From an uncultured Eubacteriales bacterium (lineage in GTDB: Bacteria > Bacillota > Clostridia > Christensenellales > Aristaeellaceae), in NCBI GenBank assembly GCA_902801165.1, contig CADCHI010000012.1:1-49237 (forward strand): 49,237 nucleotides of DNA, in the 5' to 3' direction. The number at the start of each line of letters is the position of its first letter. Within the stretch, counting starts at the first letter, position 1. The notes under the pieces are model-generated. The model was not told where the DNA came from. It did not search any database and was given only the letters and a program-made list of their open reading frames with translations. This document shows positions 7,844-15,219 of the stretch, one piece after another. A program made the translations under genes and the position numbers.

Positions 7844-8563
7844 ATGAGGGAAAGGGATCTGCCCTTCGACCGGTCGAAGCACGCGATCTATTCAAAGAAG
7901 GCGAAGAAGTGCGTGCGGACGCTGCTGCGCCGGTACTATGACGAACCCACGGCGGCGCGGCTGTGGGAGGAGGTCCAGCGGCAATATTGCGCGTTCCTCG
8001 AGGATGAGCCGGCCCTGGGCGGCGTGAAGATGACGGCCAGCATCTACGACCCCATACTGATCTTCGCCTGGTATGCCGTGGCCCCGGACAAGCCGCCCCT
8101 CGAGGACATTCAGCAGGATGTCTTCGACTGCTTCATGAGCGGGTTCGACGCGCTGGGAAAGCTGTTCAACCTGAACCGCAGGCTGGACAACCGCATCGCG
8201 AACCTCGCGTTCAGGAACGCCAGCGATCTGCGCAAGCGGGAGATCGAGGCGTTTCCGGGGTCCTTTCGGATGCAGGGCTATGCTTACGACAAGGAAAACG
8301 GCGTCGTCCGCTACGGCTTTGCCCAGTGCCCGAACGCGGAGTTCGCCAAGCGCCACCACATGGAGGACGTGCTGCCGGTGATGTGCAACTGCGACCACCT
8401 GGCCATGCGGAAGCTGCACGCGACGCTGATCCGGGAGGGGACGTGCTGCACCTCCGGCCTGTGCGACTACTGCATCGTGGGGGACCAGAATCCCATCGCC
8501 GGACAATACGAGCTCGCGACGCGGGACAACGGCCTGTGGGTCAGCGTGAAAAAACAAGGTTGA
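7844..8563 (+). CDS. ATC-hydrolase-like protein (L-2-amino-thiazoline-4-carboxylic acid hydrolase family)
   Basis: The protein has 239 residues. The C-terminal CNCDH and EGTCCTSGLCDYCI region, with five cysteines in a short span, resembles the ATC hydrolase family (PF14196), named after an enzyme that opens the thiazoline ring on the route to L-cysteine. Many clostridial members sit in clusters with methyltransferases and have no known function. Clustered cysteines could act catalytically or bind metal. It has a GGAGGAAAG ribosome site and follows the membrane protein by 19 bp. Family assignment is from recalled motifs; substrate inference from the family name would be unsafe. Confidence 0.65.
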   Translation: MRERDLPFDRSKHAIYSKKAKKCVRTLLRRYYDEPTAARLWEEVQRQYCAFLEDEPALGGVKMTASIYDPILIFAWYAVAPDKPPLEDIQQDVFDCFMSGFDALGKLFNLNRRLDNRIANLAFRNASDLRKREIEAFPGSFRMQGYAYDKENGVVRYGFAQCPNAEFAKRHHMEDVLPVMCNCDHLAMRKLHATLIREGTCCTSGLCDYCIVGDQNPIAGQYELATRDNGLWVSVKKQG

Positions 8564-8602
8564 TCGGCGTTCCGAACCGCGAACGCCGAAGGGGGAGGCA
8601 AT

Positions 8603-9234
8603 ATGAAACCGTACACGCCGGAGAAGCTGGTGGCGATCAGCCGCTATCAGAACTACTTTCCGACCCTGCCGGAGGAGGTCCGCGGGGAAGTCTACAGGCG
8701 GATGGATGCGCTGATCAAGGAGGAAGCGGAATACTGCGATCGGGGCAATGTCAAGCACATGGCGCAGATATTGACCTCCATCGCCCTGTACGAGGTCCTG
8801 CGGCGGCATGGTCAAACGGAAGCGGAGGCATATGGGATCGTTTCCGGGGAGATGTGGAAGTTCCTCGATCCCTCCGGGATGCAGAAGCTGGCCCGGCGGA
8901 GCTTCTTCCTGCCGCTGATGAAGAAGCTCGTCCCATTAGGCTTCAAAAAGGGTTCGGGCTTTGGCTGGCGCTACACTTGGCACAGGGACGACCCGAGGGA
9001 TGAATTTCACTTTGAGTGCAATGAATGCATCTACGCGAAGATCCTCGGGAAGCGCAACCTGATGAAGCTGGGGGGATGTGCTGCCACGCGGGCATCATCA
9101 ATTACGGGAACCTGCCGTTTACGGATTTTATCCGGACGGAGACGCTCTGCCAGGGCGGCAAGCGGTGCGATTTCCGCTTTGTGCGGCACGATACCGACGC
9201 CGGCGACGGGTGGGAGCGAACCAGGAGCATATAA
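8603..9234 (+). pseudogene. Second ATC-hydrolase-like gene, frameshifted at a G6 run
   Basis: The first part (8603 to about 9075) encodes a protein ending KRNLMKLG and then leaves frame. The +1 frame continues with MCCHAGIINYGN, RTETLCQGGKRCDFRF and a stop at 9234. This restores the Cys-rich C-terminus expected for the family (compare CCTSGLCDYC in the preceding gene). The switch lies at a run of six G (9070-9075); one extra G gives a continuous 210-residue protein. It could be a genuine inactivating deletion, a phase-variable tract or a sequencing error. The start has a GGGGAGGCAAT ribosome site. Confidence 0.8.
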
Positions 9235-9270
9235 TGCGCTTCTCATTCAAAAGAACGTCAGTCAGGGGCT

Positions 9271-9300
9271 GCTTTTCCGCCATTGCGGCGGTTGAAAAGC
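9271..9300 (+). other. Intercistronic hairpin before the MBL-fold gene
   Basis: GCTTTTC-CGCC and GGCG-GTT-GAAAAGC form a stem in the 90-bp gap between the frameshifted gene and the MBL-fold gene. There is no uridine tract, so it is more likely a processing or mRNA-stability element than a terminator. Confidence 0.4.
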
Positions 9301-9324
9301 CAACCTGCCAAGGAGGCAAATACC

Positions 9325-10194
9325 ATGGCCAGAAGGGATTCGGACAACCAAAAGCGCTCCATGAGCGCGATGTTTCGCGGCAGGGCGATCTTCAAACCGC
9401 TGAACACCGGGCGCATCGACGAGCGCGTTTCCTGCGTGCGGGAGTGGGTGGCGAACATCTTCTTCTACACGAAAAACGGCGCGACGATCATGATCGACGC
9501 GGGCTATAACTACGCGCGGCTCAGCGAGAAGATGGGCTGGCTGGACATCGACCCGGCCTCCATCCGGCACATTCTGATCACTCACCAGGACACCGACCAC
9601 GTGGGGGCGCTGGAGCCGGACAGTGAGCGGCTGTTCAAGGACGCCACCGTCTACATCGGCGAGATCGAGAACCGCTACCTGACCGGCGAGAAGCGGCGCA
9701 AGGTGATCCACGGGCTGTACAGGCTGCCCATGGTGAAGATGGACAACAAAAAGGTGCTATTGAAGGATGGCGACGTGTTCACCATCGACGGCATTAAAAT
9801 CGAATGCCTGCTGGTGCCAGGCCACACCTGGGGCCACATGGTCTACCTGATTGACGACGAATACCTGTTCACCGGCGACACGATCTGGTTCGGCGCGGAC
9901 GGCGGCTACAGCTTCATCAGCACCCTTGCGGAGGACAACCGGCTGGCCGTCCAATCCCTCGAAAAGCTGGAGGCGGATATGCGCACCAGGAAGCACCGCA
10001 TTGCGGTGATCACCGGGCACACCGGCTGGACGGACGACCTGGATTTCGCCTTTGCCCATCGGACGGAGATCTGCAAGCCCTTCACGAAGCGCTATGCCGA
10101 CCCGGAAGCGCCTTATGACGGCTATGTGGAGGACGACGACACCGAAGAGAAGGCGCGGAAGGTCCTGTTGAAGAAAAAGGAGGCAAACGCATGA
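9325..10194 (+). CDS. Metallo-beta-lactamase-fold hydrolase
   Basis: A 289-residue MBL-fold protein. The metal motif reads THQDTDH, so the usual second histidine of HxHxDH is aspartate, a variant common in clostridial MBL hydrolases. Further ligands are in PGHTWGH (about residue 177) and FTGDTIWFG, with a late histidine in TGHTGW. ATG at 9325 follows AGGAGG. The fold covers hydrolases of thioesters, lactones, phosphodiesters and more, so the substrate is open. The last bases overlap the start of the next methyltransferase (ATGA), showing coupling. A short acidic then basic tail (EDDDTEEKARKV) ends the protein. Confidence 0.85.
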   Translation: MARRDSDNQKRSMSAMFRGRAIFKPLNTGRIDERVSCVREWVANIFFYTKNGATIMIDAGYNYARLSEKMGWLDIDPASIRHILITHQDTDHVGALEPDSERLFKDATVYIGEIENRYLTGEKRRKVIHGLYRLPMVKMDNKKVLLKDGDVFTIDGIKIECLLVPGHTWGHMVYLIDDEYLFTGDTIWFGADGGYSFISTLAEDNRLAVQSLEKLEADMRTRKHRIAVITGHTGWTDDLDFAFAHRTEICKPFTKRYADPEAPYDGYVEDDDTEEKARKVLLKKKEANA

Positions 10195-11057
10195 AGGGGG
10201 ATAACGGCGTCCGGCAGAGCCGGACCGCGCCTGCGAGCGCAGCGGTGCGGGGCGATTACAAGAATTGGATGCCCAAGGGCATGATCTGGTCCTTTCTGGG
10301 CGGGGCGGTCGCCTGCGGGATCGCGGCGATCGTGCTCGATGCGCTGCTGAACGGCACGTTGAAGACCGTGTTGACGGTGGTGTTCGCAATAGCGGCGGTG
10401 GTCCTTTGCGGGCTGACCGTCTGGGCGGTGCTGATGCATCGCGCATTCAGCTACGATGGCAAGCGGCAGATGTCCCGGCAGATCATCGAGGGCACGGCGG
10501 CATATGTGAAGCTGCCCGCCGGCGGCAGGTGCCTGGATGTGGGATGCGGCAGCGGCGCGCTGGCCATCGCCGTGGCGAAGCGCAATCCCCGGGCGGAGAT
10601 CATGGGCATCGATCGCTGGGGCAGGGAATACGCATCCTTCAACAAGCAGCTGTGCGAGAGCAACGCCAGGGCCGAGGGCGTGAAGAACACCTCCTTCCAG
10701 CAGGGCGACGCCACGCACCTGGACTTTGCCGACGAGACCTTCGACGCCGTGGTGAGCAACTACGTGTACCACAACATCCCCGGCATGGCTCGAAGCGTAG
10801 ATTCGAGGCGCGTCACCGCCCGGCAGAAGTACCTGCTGGAGACCCTGCGCACGCTGAAAAAGGGCGGCACCTTCGCCATCCATGACATCTTCTCCAAATC
10901 GAAGTACGGCGACATGCAGGCGTTTGTACAGCTGCTCAGGGATATGGGCTACCAGAAGGTGGAGCTGATCGACACCACCGACGGGAAGTTCATGACGAAG
11001 TTCGAGGCGCTTTGGATGGCGCTGAGCGGATCGGCATTGCTGACGGGCGTAAAGTGA
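10191..11057 (+). CDS. Membrane-anchored SAM-dependent methyltransferase (third of three)
   Basis: The protein has 288 residues. Two hydrophobic helices (about residues 32-50 and 60-84) precede a class I methyltransferase domain with motif I CLDVGCGSGALAIAV, IMGIDRWG, FDAVVSNYVYHNIPG and LKKGGTFAIHDIF. This two-helix anchor plus methyltransferase layout is seen in clostridial proteins of unknown function. The membrane anchor agrees with the two small membrane proteins in the operon and supports a lipophilic or envelope substrate (inference). It is coupled to the MBL gene by a 4-bp overlap and is the last gene before a strong bidirectional terminator. Confidence 0.85.
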   Translation: MKGDNGVRQSRTAPASAAVRGDYKNWMPKGMIWSFLGGAVACGIAAIVLDALLNGTLKTVLTVVFAIAAVVLCGLTVWAVLMHRAFSYDGKRQMSRQIIEGTAAYVKLPAGGRCLDVGCGSGALAIAVAKRNPRAEIMGIDRWGREYASFNKQLCESNARAEGVKNTSFQQGDATHLDFADETFDAVVSNYVYHNIPGMARSVDSRRVTARQKYLLETLRTLKKGGTFAIHDIFSKSKYGDMQAFVQLLRDMGYQKVELIDTTDGKFMTKFEALWMALSGSALLTGVK

Positions 11058-11147
11058 GGATGCGGAATGCCGCGCACGGCCCGGATGTCCGGCAGGGGCA
11101 TTCACGGGACCTGTTTGCGGCCGAAGGAAAATAATTTAAACGAGAAG

Positions 11148-11199
11148 GGGCTGCCCCACGCCAGAAATCGCGGCATGGATTTCTGATGTGGGGCAGCCC
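11148..11199. terminator. Bidirectional terminator between convergent genes
   Basis: GGGCTGCCCCAC (11148-11159) and GTGGGGCAGCCC (11188-11199) form a perfect 12-bp stem with inner AGAAATC/GATTTCT pairing. T-rich sequence follows on the plus side and A/T-rich sequence (AAAATAATTTAAA) lies on the other, so it can end both the plus operon and the minus DUF2325 gene. Confidence 0.85.
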
Positions 11200-11325
11200 T
11201 CTATTCTGTTGCCTGTTTTGATAACGAAGAAGGCGGCTCGAAAGGCAAAGCTGTGAAGCGATCCCGATGAGAGCTTTGCTTCCGGCGCGGTTCTATCTCC
11301 CAATTTGGGATGGATGTCTTTCGTC

Positions 11326-11613
11326 TTACGCCTGGGTCGTCACGCGAATCAGCTCGCGCTCCAGGGCGGAGGCGCTGCCGCGGCGCAGCTTGACCAGCTG
11401 CGCCCCGTGTTTCTTGGCCTCCTTCTGGGCGCTGATGACCAGGGGGTGAGACACGGTGTCCATACAGACGAAGATGTAGTCCGGCTTTCCCAGCTGGTTG
11501 GCAAAGCTGCCTTTTTTCAGGGGTATGGCGCGCGCCGTAATGTTGTATTTGGCGCACAGGTCGCGGTAGGTGCGGCCCATGCATTCGTTGCCGCCGATGA
11601 TGATAGCGCTCAT
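11326..11613 (-). CDS. DUF2325 family protein
   Basis: A 95-residue protein beginning MSAIIIGGNECMGRTY, the glycine-rich opening of DUF2325, with a central DYIFVCMDTVSHP strand and a basic tail. The family has no established biochemical role, but in Clostridia it is often near ferrous iron transport (FeoA/FeoB) and DUF3793 genes. Its promoter (-35 TTGTCA, -10 TAATAT, 18-bp spacer, 11657-11686) is overlapped by two TTAG-N6-CTAA palindromes, so repression by a metal-sensing regulator is likely (inference). It is divergent from the DUF3793/flavodoxin operon. Confidence 0.8.
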   Translation of the reverse strand: MSAIIIGGNECMGRTYRDLCAKYNITARAIPLKKGSFANQLGKPDYIFVCMDTVSHPLVISAQKEAKKHGAQLVKLRRGSASALERELIRVTTQA

Positions 11614-11637
11614 GTTGCCTGTCCTCCGGAAATGGTA

Positions 11638-11651
11638 TTAGTTGATTCTAA
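11638..11651. promoter_or_regulatory. TTAG-N6-CTAA operator candidate 1
   Basis: TTAGTTGATTCTAA lies just downstream of the -10 box of the DUF2325 promoter, where a bound repressor would block initiation. It matches the core of the DtxR/IdeR consensus as recalled. Confidence 0.6.
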
Positions 11652-11656
11652 CACAT

Positions 11657-11686
11657 ATATTAGCATAAACTAACTTCTATTGACAA
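11657..11686 (-). promoter_or_regulatory. Promoter of the DUF2325 gene
   Basis: On the minus strand TTGTCA (11681-11686) and TAATAT (11657-11662) are separated by 18 bp. Operator candidate 2 occupies most of the interval. Confidence 0.55.
11660..11673. promoter_or_regulatory. TTAG-N6-CTAA operator candidate 2
   Basis: TTAGCATAAACTAA overlaps the -10 box and spacer of the DUF2325 promoter. It is 22 bp, or about two helical turns, from candidate 1. Confidence 0.6.
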
Positions 11687-11745
11687 GGGGTTTTCGTCTT
11701 TTGGGATTGAAGCGATGGATTGAATGTGAAATTCAGGAAAACCCA

Positions 11746-11774
11746 TTGACAACGCCAATAAGTTAGTATAATAT
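11746..11774 (+). promoter_or_regulatory. Promoter of the DUF3793-flavodoxin operon
   Basis: TTGACA (11746-11751) is followed after 17 bp by TAATAT (11769-11774); an overlapping TATAAT (11767-11772) gives a 15-bp spacer. An AGTTA-N8-TAACT inverted repeat covers the -10 region. Confidence 0.7.
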
Positions 11775-11784
11775 AACTATGAAA

Positions 11785-11798
11785 TTAGAAATAACTAA
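11785..11798. promoter_or_regulatory. TTAG-N6-CTAA operator candidate 3
   Basis: TTAGAAATAACTAA sits at the expected transcription start of the DUF3793 operon, about 10 bp after the -10 box, a position suited to repression. Confidence 0.6.
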
Positions 11799-11818
11799 CC
11801 TATGCGGAGGGATGTGCC

Positions 11819-12373
11819 ATGCTGGAACGCGCCATCATCGATCACGCTTCGCCCACGCTGGCGCGGCTCAAGCTGGGCAACCTGTTCAACCATCCCATGG
11901 GCGAAGGCTTTCCAGCGGAGTTCACAGCACTGCGCAGGCAGCTCGAGGACAGGGGCGTGACCATGACGATCCTGAAGGTCGCCCATGGCAAGGCACTGAT
12001 CTACCTCTACCGGGCGGAGGAGCTGGAAAAGGAGCTGTCCTGCGCAGGCGTGCAAAAGCTGCTCGGAGCCTGCGGCTACAGCCGGTTCGACGCGCGCGGC
12101 GCGCTTAAAACCCTGCGGGCGCGGCTGAACGGCACGGATGCCTTCCCCCACGAGATCGGCGTGTTCCTGGGCTATCCGCTGGAGGACGTGGTGGGGTTCA
12201 TCGAAAACGGCGGCAGGAACTGCCTTTCCTGCGGCTGCTGGAAGGTGTATTCCAACGAATGCGCGGCGCTTGCGGCGTTCGCGCGGTTTGAAAAGTGCAA
12301 AGCAGTCTATCAAAGGCTGTTTGCGTCGGGCTGCCCGCTGAGCCGTCTGACGGTGGCGGCAAGGCCCGCATAA
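11819..12373 (+). CDS. DUF3793 family protein
   Basis: The protein has 184 residues, with HASPTLARLKLGNLFN near the start, a central FPHEIGVFLGYPLEDVVGFIENGG and CLSCGCWKVY, all typical of DUF3793. The biochemical role is unknown. In Clostridia the family commonly lies with flavodoxins and iron-uptake genes, which fits the flavodoxin gene 21 bp downstream. It has a GGAGGG ribosome site 7 bp before the ATG. Candidate metal-repressor operators precede it. The conserved CxxCGCW could bind a metal or be redox-active, which is a guess from cysteine spacing. Confidence 0.8.
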   Translation: MLERAIIDHASPTLARLKLGNLFNHPMGEGFPAEFTALRRQLEDRGVTMTILKVAHGKALIYLYRAEELEKELSCAGVQKLLGACGYSRFDARGALKTLRARLNGTDAFPHEIGVFLGYPLEDVVGFIENGGRNCLSCGCWKVYSNECAALAAFARFEKCKAVYQRLFASGCPLSRLTVAARPA

Positions 12374-12394
12374 ACATCGAGGAGGTATATTATT

Positions 12395-12802
12395 ATGAGC
12401 AAAGTGGCAGTCGTTTTCTACAGCGGTTCCGGCAACACCGAGGCCATGGCGGACGTGATCGTGAACGCCCTGGGCGCGGACAAGATCGAGGCGGAAGCCT
12501 TCAGCGCGGCGAAGGTCGCGGACTATGACGCCATCGCCTTCGGGTGCCCGGCCATGGGCGACGAAGTGTTGGAGGAGACCATCTTCCAGCCCATGTGGGA
12601 CGACGTGAAGACCGGCCTGGCGGGCAAGAAGGTGGCGCTGTTCGGCTCCTACGGCTGGGGCGACGGCCAGTGGATGCGGGACTGGGAAGCGGACGCTGCA
12701 AGCAACGGTGTGACCCTGGCCTGCGAGAGCGTGATCTGCAACGAGGCGCCCGACGACGAAGCCACCGCCGCGCTGGAGTCTCTGGCGAAGGCCATCGGCT
12801 GA
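12395..12802 (+). CDS. Flavodoxin
   Basis: A 135-residue single-domain flavodoxin. The N-terminal phosphate loop is YSGSGNTEAMA, the next conserved loop is GCPAMGDEVLEE, and GSYGWGDGQWM matches the aromatic FMN-binding loop. Flavodoxins replace ferredoxin as electron carriers when iron is scarce, in line with the putative DtxR-type operators upstream of the operon. The gene has a perfect AGGAGG ribosome site and a size typical of short-chain clostridial flavodoxins. It is the second gene after DUF3793 and is followed 16 bp later by a secreted protein gene. Confidence 0.95.
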   Translation: MSKVAVVFYSGSGNTEAMADVIVNALGADKIEAEAFSAAKVADYDAIAFGCPAMGDEVLEETIFQPMWDDVKTGLAGKKVALFGSYGWGDGQWMRDWEADAASNGVTLACESVICNEAPDDEATAALESLAKAIG

Positions 12803-12818
12803 ATGGAGGATACGTGAG

Positions 12819-14471
12819 ATGAAGAAGCTATCGTGTATTCTGCTGGCCCTGGTGATGATGCTGGGCGCGAAGGCACTGGCGGAAACGTCCGACGTCATCG
12901 AGATCAGCACCGCCGAGGAGCTTGCCGCCATCAACGACAACCTGTCCGGCAACTACGTGCTGACCGCGGACATCGACCTCGGCGGCGCGGAGTGGACGCC
13001 CATCGGCGCGTTTGCCCCGGCTGGCGAGAGCGAGGAGGAACAGGAAACTCCCGATATGAGCCTCGCCTTCACCGGCACCTTCGACGGCCAGGGACATGTC
13101 ATTTCCAATCTCGTCATCAACCAGCCCGAGGCGTGGGCGCAGGGCCTGTTCGGCTGCGTCGCAAATGCAAAGGTGGGCAACTTCACCCTGGAGAACGCCG
13201 CCGTGGACGCCCAGCTGATGGGCGCCGACGTGGTGGGCTATGCCTACATGTCCACCGTCTCCGGCGTGAACCTGGTGAACGGCAAGGTCACCGCGCATGC
13301 GGGCGAGATGAGCGCAGAGGGCATGTACGGCGGCATCGTCGGCGCGGGCATGGGTTCCATGATCGAGAACTGCACCGCCCAGGCGGACATCGTGATCCCG
13401 GATGGCACCGCCAACGCGGGCATCGTGGGCGGCGGCCTGGAGATGACCAGCGTGGTGGGCTGCACCGCCACCGGCACCGTCACCGCGGGCAATGACTGCT
13501 ACGGCCTGGGCGGCGTGTCCGGCTGCGGCTTCGCGGCGGAGCAGTTCACGAACTGCACCGCGGAGAATGTGACCATCACCGCGGGCGACAACTGCTTCTG
13601 GATCGGCGGCGTCACCGGCTACGCCGGCGGCTATGCGGACGAGCAGTATGGCATGCCCGTGACCGTGTTCACGAACTGCGTCGCGCGGAACGTGACCGTC
13701 AACGCGGGCGAGAACGCCGACGGCATCGGCGACATCGTCGGAGCGGGCTTCTACAACGAAGAAGTCGCCCAGGCCATGGGCGCGCCCTTCGACCAGCCAA
13801 CCTCCTTTGAGCTGGTGGACTGCGCAGTGGAGAGCGACGCAGACGCCGCGGCACAGCTGCTGGAGGACGTGAAGGGCACCTACGTGGCGCTGTTCCCGAC
13901 CATCACCGATCCCGCCTACGACCAGATTTGGCTGGACCACTGCGCCGCCGTGGTTGGCGACGAGATGGCCCCGGCGGTGGCTGAGATGCTCAAGGCCGCC
14001 TGCAACGGCACCATCTACGGCCAGGAGGCCGTGGACGCCTACGGCGACGGCTCGAACGGCGCGCAGTTCGACTGCCTGTTCGTGGGCGGCGTCGACCAGA
14101 TCACCTTCGACGGCACGACGATCAGCGGCACGCTGGAGGGCGAAGCGGGGTTTTCCCACGAGTACGCCTATGTCGGCCCCCTGTCCCTGGGCGGCATGAT
14201 GGACGGCTACCTCTATGAGACCACCGACGCGGACGCGGGCGAGTTCAAGTACTTCTTCATGATGCCCGACACGCCGGCGAGCACCTATCACCTGGAGTTC
14301 CGCTATGGCAGCGACGTGGACGCCCTGACCGAGTATGCCACAGGCCCCTACGCCTACTGGCTGGCCGCGGGCTTCCCGGTGGACGCGGACCAGGAGATGA
14401 TCGAGAACGTCGTCGGCCTGTTCTGCGACGAGAACCTGGCGGAGATGGCGGAGGAACAGCCCGCCGCCTGA
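12819..14471 (+). CDS. Secreted GLUG-repeat protein with a ZinT-like C-terminal domain
   Basis: The protein has 550 residues. Residues 1-21 form a signal peptide ending AKALA. Residues about 30-330 contain an ISTAEELAAIND opening, LTADIDLGG, FTGTFDGQGH and several glycine-rich GGIVGAG/GGVTGYAGG repeats, typical of GLUG beta-repeat surface proteins. From about residue 355 the sequence resembles ZinT/YodA metal-binding domains: VDQITFDGTTISGT, EYAYVGPL, YETTDADAGEFKYFF and YHLEFRYGSD. Of the ZinT zinc-ligand histidines, only the one in YHLEF seems kept, so metal binding may differ or be lost. Its place behind flavodoxin suggests a role in metal limitation. GLUG identity is firm; the ZinT assignment was made by eye. 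Confidence 0.75.
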   Translation: MKKLSCILLALVMMLGAKALAETSDVIEISTAEELAAINDNLSGNYVLTADIDLGGAEWTPIGAFAPAGESEEEQETPDMSLAFTGTFDGQGHVISNLVINQPEAWAQGLFGCVANAKVGNFTLENAAVDAQLMGADVVGYAYMSTVSGVNLVNGKVTAHAGEMSAEGMYGGIVGAGMGSMIENCTAQADIVIPDGTANAGIVGGGLEMTSVVGCTATGTVTAGNDCYGLGGVSGCGFAAEQFTNCTAENVTITAGDNCFWIGGVTGYAGGYADEQYGMPVTVFTNCVARNVTVNAGENADGIGDIVGAGFYNEEVAQAMGAPFDQPTSFELVDCAVESDADAAAQLLEDVKGTYVALFPTITDPAYDQIWLDHCAAVVGDEMAPAVAEMLKAACNGTIYGQEAVDAYGDGSNGAQFDCLFVGGVDQITFDGTTISGTLEGEAGFSHEYAYVGPLSLGGMMDGYLYETTDADAGEFKYFFMMPDTPASTYHLEFRYGSDVDALTEYATGPYAYWLAAGFPVDADQEMIENVVGLFCDENLAEMAEEQPAA

Positions 14472-14523
14472 CCGCTGGAGGACAGCCTCCTTCTTGGGGT
14501 AACTCCACAATGCTGACGAAGAC

Positions 14524-14578
14524 GGCAAACGCGAGCACCTCCGCCGACGAAAAGGGTCGGCGGAGGTGTTCGTTTGCC
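14524..14578. repeat. Dispersed hairpin repeat, copy 1
   Basis: GGCAAACG..GCACCTCCGCCGAC pairs with GTCGGCGGAGGTG..CGTTTGCC around a GAAAAGG loop. Related copies are at 16099-16152 and 22420-22485. Each contains the core CAAACnCnAGnAnCTCnGCCGnCGAAA. It may also terminate the upstream operon. Confidence 0.8.
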
Positions 14579-14825
14579 ATGGCGGCGAAAACAGGGGGCG
14601 GGATGTGGAACACGGGGATCGAGGCGAGTCCGATGGGAATCGGCAGGATGGTCCGACCAAACAACAGAACAGCGCGATGGGGGAGCCTGCGGCGGCACGG
14701 GCTCCCCTCGGCTGTGCTCTCGGAATTGGACTGGCGAAAGACCGGCTGGAATCATCGGCAGATACGAGCCCGGACGGATTGCGGCAGGGCCGTCCAAGGC
14801 CGGTGCGGGCCGTAGGTTTTTCCTT
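14579..14825. other. Gene-free stretch with one hairpin
   Basis: No gene was recognised here. GGGGAGCC (14680-14687) and GGGCTCCCC (14699-14707) form a stem. The rest looks like eroded sequence. Confidence 0.5.
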
Positions 14826-14854
14826 TTGACAATTCTGCGGGCTGGGGATATAAT
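14826..14854 (+). promoter_or_regulatory. Perfect-consensus promoter in front of a gene remnant
   Basis: TTGACA (14826-14831), a 17-bp spacer and TATAAT (14849-14854) match the sigma-A consensus at all 12 positions. Acetyltransferase-like coding sequence resumes only about 9 bp downstream, without its start. Confidence 0.85.
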
Positions 14855-14862
14855 GACAGGAC

Positions 14863-15048
14863 TACTGGGAGATCCCCGCCCGCCGGGGGCAGGGCGTCGC
14901 GGAGCGCCTGCTGGACCTGGCAGTGGCGGACGTGTGCTCAAAGGGCATGTCGCCGGTGTGCCTCGTCAGTGACCACGTCGGTTCTACGAGCGCAACGGCC
15001 GGGAGTTCCCTTGCGTGGTCCGGGGGGAGGACACGGAAAAAACAGACG
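14863..15048 (+). pseudogene. GNAT acetyltransferase remnant
   Basis: The reading frame YWEIPARRGQGVAERLL followed by LAVADVCSKG is the acetyl-CoA-binding A-motif region of a GNAT enzyme. It runs to SDHVG (about 14980), loses one base, and continues in the next frame as FYERNGREFPCVVRGE, the usual C-terminal GNAT strand. There is no start codon and about half of the domain is missing, so this is a 5'-truncated, frameshifted fragment. A perfect promoter precedes the break, suggesting that a deletion joined promoter DNA to the gene interior. The remainder, to about 15145, holds nothing recognisable. Confidence 0.8.
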
Positions 15049-15147
15049 CGCATGTATGTATATCGATGAATTTTGAGCGCTGCTGTCAAGGGCAGCGACA
15101 TGGCCGTCCCGGCGGGTTGGGGTTCTGGCAGGGGATGAAAAAAGCGC

Positions 15148-15178
15148 TTGACTCTCACACTGTGGCAGGCATTACAAT
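15148..15178 (+). promoter_or_regulatory. MerR-type promoter with a 19-bp spacer
   Basis: TTGACT (15148-15153) and TACAAT (15173-15178) are separated by 19 bp containing an imperfect dyad centred on CACTGTG. The over-long spacer is the hallmark of promoters untwisted by MerR-family activators and implies autoregulation by the gene at 15220. Confidence 0.8.
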
Positions 15179-15219
15179 GGTTTTGAGCTCAAGGAACATC
15201 GGCATCAGGAGGTACCGCC

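Noticed and set aside
12828-14660. A 610-codon antisense frame opposite the GLUG/ZinT-like gene
   Set aside because: The sense strand has a signal peptide, domains and a ribosome site; the antisense product has none.
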